From positions 1,488,001 through 1,552,000 of the forward strand of contig JAVLRN010000011.1 in assembly GCA_032821775.1 (NCBI GenBank): a DNA stretch of 64,000 nucleotides, given 5' to 3'. This stretch comes from Sanguinoderma infundibulare (taxonomy: Eukaryota > Basidiomycota > Agaricomycetes > Polyporales > Polyporaceae). The notes below the pieces were generated by a model. The model did no database searches, was not told the origin of the DNA, and saw nothing but the letters and a program-made list of their open reading frames with translations. The position numbers were made by a program, and so were the translations under genes. Below, one piece after another: positions 57,845 to 64,000 of this stretch. Position 1 is the stretch's first letter, and each line of letters opens with the position of its first letter.

Positions 57845-58652
57845 TCACCACACGTAAGGAACGAGCCTGTACGGCGTCTTCTTCGCCCACTCCGCCCACT
57901 CCTGCCCAAACTCCTTGCGCATCAGCTCGTCCTCGCGCTCCGCCCTCTTCGGGACCAGCAGAGACGCCAGCGCCGAGCCCCCAATCAACGCACACGACAC
58001 GACGACCCCCGCCGTCGAGCGGATTCCCCCGAGGTACGAGCCCGGCGCGGTGAGCGCGAGCGCGTTGCCCGCCACGAGCACGAGCGCGCCCGTGTAGCTC
58101 GGGTGTCGGACGTACGCGTACGGGCCGGACGTGACGAGCTTGTGGCCGCGCTGGACGGTCACCTCGCCGACGAAGAACTTGCCGAGAGTGCGGTACGCGA
58201 AGACGCGGACAAGCCCGCCGAAGATGACGAGCGAGATGCCGAAGAGGCGTCGGGGGCTGAGGTAGAGCGGGATGGGCCGGTACGAAGAGCCGGGGACGAG
58301 GAGGGAGAGGAGGGCCTTCGACAGCTTGTAGGACGGGTACGACTGGGCCAGGTCGACTACGACTTCCGTAATGGCCACGCCGAACAACGCGACCTGTGGA
58401 CGACCAAGGTGAATAGATGTGTTAATGACCGGTGCAATGTGGGAGGCTTACGCTTGCGGACACGGATGCGACCGTCACGGCCGTCATGTTGCGCGTGGCG
58501 AAATCGGTGAGATCGCTCTTGTTGCCCTCGCCTGGAGGTGCGCGGAAACCTTGAGGCGGAATGTGGGCCACATAGCTGAGGTACCCGCTGGAGAGCAAGA
58601 GAGGAACCTTAAGGAGAGGAGTTGTTATGACTGGCGCGACGAGCAGGGACAT
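57845..58652 (-). CDS. Isoprenylcysteine carboxyl methyltransferase family protein
   Basis: Exons 58652-58452 and 58393-57845, joined across a 58-nt intron, give 249 residues. The family (Ste14/ICMT) methylates the C-terminal prenylated cysteine of Ras-like GTPases and mating factors in the ER membrane using S-adenosylmethionine. Conserved C-terminal parts: SGPYAYVRHPSYTGALVLVA, and the closing EDELMRKEFGQEWAEW plus TPYRLVPYVW. Hydrophobic stretches LFGISLVIFGGLVRVFAY and GVVVSCALIGGSALASLL fit membrane helices. Basidiomycetes carry several paralogs of this type, so this may not be the main Ste14. Confidence 0.88.
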
Positions 58653-59255
58653 GGTGGGCAAGCTACAGATGCACGGAGAACACACCCAACCTGCGGAGAG
58701 CGATTGGATCAGAGACTGGTGCGAGGACAGCGCCGTCTCTTTAAGTACTGTATGATGATCGTCGAGGCACCGCAGCGTAACATGGCGAAGAGCCGAGACT
58801 TGGTTACGAATTTAAGCAGCTTCCGAAGCTAGCCGCATAAGGACTAGGTCGTCAAATGCTCCCTGCAGACGATCTCGGGCGGTTGGATTGTCGACACCAA
58901 AGTCAACGTCGCATTCAAGTCGCATTGCAAGTCGTGAACTGACGAATGTAGTGGAGCCCTTGGTGCATGAATTTCCGTGTCCCGTCCTCTGACACTACGA
59001 TATTTTCTGAGATTCCGATTATACAACAGTCTCGACAAATAAGACCTACTTCTCGGGATAAGAACCTCTAGCGGACACGCCTTCTCGACTACCTCGTCGT
59101 CGTAAAGCGAAAGCCATATGAGCGTTTCATGTGACCAACTTGAGGGCCTGCCAGAGGTCAACGGTCTTAAGTTGCCGTCAGTACACAGTCAAACGATAGC
59201 AACGACGCATAGTGGAGGTATCGATACCAACCAAATACGAACAACGGGGGATATA
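58653..59255. other. Intergenic region
   Basis: About 600 nt between the start of the methyltransferase gene and the stop of the next minus-strand gene. No gene recognised; presumably promoter and 3' untranslated sequence. Confidence 0.45.
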
Positions 59256-60358
59256 CTACATATCCGGGCCTGGGTTGGTCACTGACCGTCCGTTGTCAGA
59301 TTCGTCGGTAGCCTGGGCCTCGTCGTCTTCGCCTTCGTCCTCGTCGAGATCGTCCATGACGTCCGTGACGTTCTTGTGCCGGAACCGCCACTTGACAGAC
59401 TTGAGTGAGGGTGGACGCACCATTATCTTCTTCTTCTCCACCCAATCCTTCCTGAAATCCTCGACGGCGAACATCATGTCCATGCATGCATCGCACTCGC
59501 CCGTCCACAGGTTGTCGTTGTTCTCGGACAGGGAGAAATTGCCGCCCAAGCCATAGCCGATTGTCAGGACCACCTGCTCGAGCTTGACAAGGGAACGTAG
59601 ATGAAATGCGTAATGGTACTGAGAGGTTGACGGGTTGTGAGGGAGGCGAGACGGCAGGGGAAGAGCAAGACATACCGGAAGCCCGACAGACGCGTCATAT
59701 AAGATCTCCTCTGGCGGATGGTCTCGGAAGGTGGAAAAGCGACAAATGTTGCAAAGATTGCACCAGATGAGGTCCTGAGAGAGCTTGAGCGTGCGCAGGC
59801 CGGAGAAGGCGTCGACAATGAGGCGGACAGCCATGGGTGACGGCCACGAGATGTCGTATACCTCGAGTTCCTGTATACGAGACGCGATGTGGCTGGGGTG
59901 GCCGAAGCGGACGAGGAGCATAGCGTTGGACATGATGGGGTCAAAGTCGATGCGCAACTTGCGCAGTCGATGGAACGCTCGGAGGTTCCAATGCACGGGG
60001 AGGACTTGATGGTCTGTGCCCAGCTCGACGCAATGCAGCTCCCTGTGTCGTTCTCAGGAGAAGGGCAGGTGAATATCGACATACGAACTCACCTTGTCCA
60101 CAGTCCAAACTCTGGCCATCCGCTCAGCAAATCATCGCGACTGCGTACGTAGTAAACTTCGAACCATGCTTCGAACGTGAGCTGCCGGAGGACTTTGGAA
60201 GTGAGGGTGAGGGGCTCAACGATGCTCCAAGGAAGTTTGTACGTATGTCGAGGCAGCTCCAGTTTGCGTCCGTCATCGTTTGCGGAAGCATACTCGAACA
60301 CAATCTGGCGCAGAAGCTCTGTTGGCAGCTGGAGATGACAGAGGATTGTATCTGGCAT
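59256..60358 (-). CDS. F-box-like protein with acidic tail
   Basis: Exons 60358-60093, 60042-59676 and 59618-59256 give 331 residues; introns are 50 and 57 nt. The start MPDTILCHLQLPTELLRQIVFEYAS is F-box-like (LPTELLRQIV), with PLTLTSKVLRQLTFEAWFEVYY completing the motif. LRR-like pieces follow (LRAFHRLRKLRIDFDP, FSGLRTLKLSQDLIWCNL, LRSLVKLEQVVLTIGYG). The C-terminus is very acidic (DDLDEDEGEDDE). This is a third member of the F-box class in the window. Its role as an SCF adaptor is inferred from the fold only. It diverges from GLE1, with 303 nt between the two starts. Confidence 0.7.
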
Positions 60359-60661
60359 AGGAGGTCGACACAACAAAGCGGGTGGATGTCTTCCGCTACG
60401 CGCAGCTGGACAGCAAGAGACGGAGTCGACGTTGTTGGCGATGAGCTCAAGTCACGGACTCTGGCCAGGAGGCGGCCTTGGGTGACTGGCCGGCTGATCG
60501 GACCGTCGTATACATGCTTTGGCGCCCATGTGAGGTTGTGGCTTGCACACAAGGCAGCCTGCTGTCGAATCGTCCTTTCGTCCTCACCACCTCCAACCGC
60601 CTCCAACCGACCCTGTCGTGCGTTTTTTTGCGGCGATCTTGGCCTTCACCTTCACACGACG

Positions 60662-62735
60662 ATGAGGTTTGCCGTACCTCGATCTCGATCTCCATCGCCT
60701 ACCAGGAGGTAAGGTCAACAGCACTACCAACTTGTGGCTGTCGCGAATCCTTAACTTCATTCCGTTCGGTGCACAACAGGCGTCACCGCCCTCGCTCAAC
60801 CTTTGGCGTACCGTCGGACTCTTCATCCGAAGATGAGAACGATGCATCCTCTGAGTCTTTGGGCTCGTCCGATGAGGAGTGGTTGAGTAACAGGAAAGAG
60901 TTGGAACCACCGTAAGAGCTGTTTCACCTGTTCATCTCTCATGAACGACGACGCCAACTTCTGTGCAGCAAACCCCGAAGAGATAAGACTTTGGCAGAGC
61001 AATGGCTCATGGAAGATACCCTCGCCTCCGTCCGTCGTCGTATAAACTACCACGACCCATATGAAGAGTGGGAGAAGGAGACGCGACAAGAAGCGTTTGT
61101 ACGTTTATTCCTTATCCCTCCTATACTATCCAATTTATTCTATCGGAAACAGCGTGTAGCAAAGCAGAAGCATGCCCAGGACTGTGTACAACAAAGGGAT
61201 GCTCGAAACGAGAGGCGCGCCCACGACGACCAGCGTCGCGCCGCCCTGCACCAGCAGCAGCTAAAGGAGGTCGAGTCCCAACTTGCCGCCATGAACCTCC
61301 AGAGGCAACAGGAGGAGGCAGTGCTTCGTGCCCAGTGGAAGGAACGTGACCAACAGCTTTGGGCTCGCATCGACGCGGTCATCAAGAAGGAGGAGGAGAG
61401 GTTGCGTGCCAAGCAGGAAGAGGAGCGGAAGAAGCGTGAGGAGGAGGAGAGATTGAAGCGTGAGGCTGAGGAGAAGAAACGCCAGGAAGAGGAGCGGAGA
61501 CATAAGGAGGAAGAAGAGAAGCGCAAACAGAAGGAGAAGGAGGAAGAGGAGATGCGCATCAAGCTCGCGGCCGCCAAGGCTGAGCAAGAGCGTGAGCAAG
61601 CCGAGTCGGAGGCTCGCAAGGCGCTCGGCCATACCACTGCCTTCGAAGACTGGAAACGAGCTAGGGATATATTGAGGGTGAGTAACACACGCTTAAACTG
61701 CGTCTGCGCAACTGCTGTAACCATGATCTTCTGGTATATAGGCTCTCAAAGCCGGTCCTATGAAGGCTGTGAAGCAGGACAAGAGCATGAAGACCATCTG
61801 GTCCGCGGGTCGTCGTGCGATCACGCCCAAAGTTGGACAGCTTACAAGCGACATGGATGTCATCGTTCGCGTGGTAAGTAAGGCTACTGTCGGAGTCCGT
61901 CATATTGTAACATGACGTTTCCGCAGTCCCACGAGATCGTCAATATTCTCCGTCCCGCGCAAGCACATCCTCCGGCCATATACATCGCCCTCTTGTCATC
62001 TCTCTCCAAGGCGATCCTCATGCAGGCCGAAACTGAGGTGACCGCGGAGAAGAAGAGTGCTATTCCTCTCGCGCGGTTGACTGTCAACCTCCTCATGACG
62101 TTGGAAGGCTTCGCCGATGTTTTTTGGGCAAAGCTTTGCCAACGTGCTGGAGGCTGGCCCGTCCCAGTCGCAATTCCGCCCAAAGACACCGACGATGCGG
62201 CGTTCACGCCTCAGAGCAAGCGGAAAGCTCAAGGCTTCCATGACTCGGACGAAGCCGAAAGCCTTGGAGAGTATTCCAGTCGCGTTACGGGGATCCTGCG
62301 GGTGTACTTCACGATCCTCGTGACACCTGTCAACCAGCCGCTTGATCCTCTCTTCAGGATGCCTCGGTACTGGACCTTCTTTTCGAGGATGCTTAAGGAC
62401 CCGCAGCTTCTGGAGGATCCTGTCGCAACACAAGTCATGTTCGGTAGGGATTTTTGGTAGCCTTCGCTATGATGGTCGTGTCACGCTAACTTCGTTCTCT
62501 TGCAGCTGCGCTGGACATAGGCGGTCTGCATGCGTGCGAAGTATGGGGCTCGCAATGGACGCGGCTTCTTGCGCTCTTGTTCGAGGGCGTTACCGCGGGC
62601 TACCATGGACTGGAAGGCCGTCTTATTGGTGGGAAGTCGGCCGAGGGCAAGGCCTCGCGCACGCGGTTGCACCTGGAGGTCGAGCGCATCATGGCCGCGA
62701 GTTCCGCGGTGACAGTTGGATTTGGATCATCATGA
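60662..62735 (+). CDS. GLE1: GLE1 mRNA export factor
   Basis: Exons 60662-60708, 60780-60911, 60969-61098, 61153-61677, 61742-61873, 61927-62443 and 62506-62735 give 570 residues. Gle1 sits on the cytoplasmic face of the nuclear pore and, with inositol hexakisphosphate, activates the helicase Dbp5 to release mRNPs. The N-terminus is Ser/Arg- and acid-rich (SDSSSEDENDASSES); residues about 104-278 form a long Glu/Lys/Arg coiled coil; the C-terminal HEAT-like domain begins near ALKAGPMKAVKQDKSMKTIW and includes SHEIVNILR, PLARLTVNLLMTLEGFADVF and VYFTILVTPVNQPLDP. Introns are 54-71 nt. Start chosen at the ATG opening the SR-like N-terminus. Confidence 0.92.
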
Positions 62736-63192
62736 AAGCACGACTTTTGACGACTTTGCTTCTATTTCTGCGCACGGATGCCACTGTAGAACTCTCGTCG
62801 CATTGGTAATCTACGGCCACCTATTACGGTAGATCGCCTGCGTTGTATTTCTATGAGCACTGCCTGCTGCTGGCAGAATACGCTATTATGCATCTGTTGC
62901 ACGCATGATGGAATGCAGCGATCATGTCGCGGGAGAGCTGCGGTGGATGATGCAGATCTGTCACGGCCGCGGCCGGGGGGAGGCGTGACTGGTGTTGCGG
63001 GTGAAATGGCGCGTGGCTTCAAGTCGAGCTTCAAGTTCCCGCCTGGCTGCCTTCTGCCCACAACTGACTTCCTACCGCTGTCTCTCGCCGCCGGAGCGCT
63101 CTATCCACACTGTAAACTATCCCATCCAAAAGGCCCGCACGCCTCCGCCATTCCTTATTTTACGCTTTCCATTTCTCTCTGTACATGTCACC
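62736..63192. other. Promoter region of the kinase gene
   Basis: About 460 nt between GLE1 and the kinase ATG, both on the plus strand. Pyrimidine-rich near 63.1 kb. No gene recognised. Confidence 0.45.
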
Positions 63193-64000
63193 ATGGCCGC
63201 CGGCCCAGGAATTGGCAACAACGGCCACCAGCAGCCCCCCTCGGTCTCGCAGGCGCAGAACCACAAGGCCCAGCTCGCAAACGCGTACAACGAGTTGGGG
63301 AAGGAGCTTTCATCGCAGAAGATTAGAGTCGTTGGCAACTACACGCTCTCCAAGGTCATAGGAGAAGGTGCGTTCCCCGCGTCCCCGCATACATGCCTCT
63401 GCCTCGCGTGTCTGTCTCGGGGAACGTGTCTTGGATCCTAACGTACTGACTGGGGCGAACTGCCTTGGCAGGGACGTACGGGAAGGTGCGCATGGGCACC
63501 CACCGCCTGACCGGCATCCGCGTCGCTATAAAGCAGATCCCGAAGGCCATGTCCGCCGCGCTCACCCGCGAGATCCACCATCACCGCCAGTTGCACCACC
63601 CGCACGTCACGCAGCTGTACGAGGTCATCGCGACCGAGTCCAGCATCTGGCTCGTCACCGAGCTCTGCTCCGGCGGCGAGCTCTTCGACTATCTCGCGGA
63701 GAAGGGGCGGCTGAGCGAGGACGAGACGCGGATCCTGTTCGGCCAGCTCTGCTTGGCCGTCGCGTACGTGCACGAGAAGGGGATCGTGCACCGCGACCTG
63801 AAGCTGGAAAATGTCCTGCTGGACGAGCGGTGTAGGGTCAAGCTTGGCGACTTTGGGTTCACGCGTGAGTTCGAGAAGGGGTCGCTGCTGGAGACCTTCT
63901 GCGGGACTACGGGGTATGCGGCTCCCGAGATGCTGCTGGCCAAGAAGTATCTGGGACCAGGTGCGTTGTTGTCCTCATTTCTGGATATCCATGCGGTTTC
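63193..64000 (+). CDS. Serine/threonine protein kinase, CAMK-like, 5' part
   Basis: Exon 1 is 63193-63367 and exon 2 63472-63960, with a GTGCGT donor at 63961 leading into an intron cut by the window edge; 221 codons are visible. After a Gln/Asn-rich N-terminus the kinase domain starts near residue 48: Gly loop IGEGTYGKV, catalytic Lys in VAIKQI, HRDLKLENVL with catalytic Asp, DFG of LGDFGF, and CGTTGYAAPEM in the activation segment. The order and wording fit the CAMKL group (Kin4/Snf1/Gin4 relatives); the exact subfamily needs the missing C-terminus. Confidence 0.9.

Overview
The window reads as nuclear DNA of an Agaricomycete (basidiomycete) fungus. Evidence: compact genes split by many 50-70 nt introns with GTNNGT donors and short CTNAC-like branch sites, C/G-rich third codon positions, and families typical of mushrooms and polypores (HET-domain proteins, divergent F-box/LRR proteins, DUF6534-type membrane proteins, six-cysteine secreted proteins). 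All gene models below were spliced by eye, with reading-frame phase checked exon by exon. No rRNA, tRNA or CRISPR was recognised.

Layout. 0-12 kb: a HET gene (-), a small secreted Cys-rich protein (+), an F-box/LRR protein (-), a lactonase-like beta-propeller (+), a second F-box-like protein (-). 12-19 kb: a long stretch without a recognisable gene that holds one pogo/Tc1-like MITE. 19-26 kb: DPM1 (-), a large HET gene (+), then a decayed copy of the first HET gene (+), followed by a second degenerate copy of the large HET gene's 3' end. 26-32 kb: mitochondrial Mn superoxide dismutase (-) and Mo25/HYM1 (+). 32-37 kb: mostly unassigned, with a possible F-box/LRR remnant. 37-48 kb: two paralogous RING/coiled-coil genes (+) that bracket a divergent pair of secretory-pathway genes, SEC61 beta (-) and a VAMP7-type R-SNARE (+). 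49-53.8 kb: glycerol-3-phosphate acyltransferase (-), ribosomal protein uS11/RPS14 (-) and a small cyanase-like helix-turn-helix protein (+). 54-61 kb: a 20-exon DUF6534-type membrane protein (-), an isoprenylcysteine methyltransferase (-) and an F-box-like protein (-). 60.7-64 kb: GLE1 (+) and the 5' part of a CAMK-like protein kinase (+) that runs off the window.

The housekeeping genes serve different processes: glycosylation, ER translocation, vesicle fusion, lipid synthesis, translation, mRNA export, oxidative stress and polarity signalling. They do not form one pathway. Accessory material (HET, F-box, secreted protein) is concentrated in the first 26 kb, where duplication and decay are also visible. 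The points most worth a second look are the nested HET duplication, the extreme exon fragmentation of the DUF6534 gene, a 4-nt micro-exon in the first RING gene, two GC-AG introns, and an isolated cyanase-type HTH protein with a perfect 20-bp palindrome upstream.
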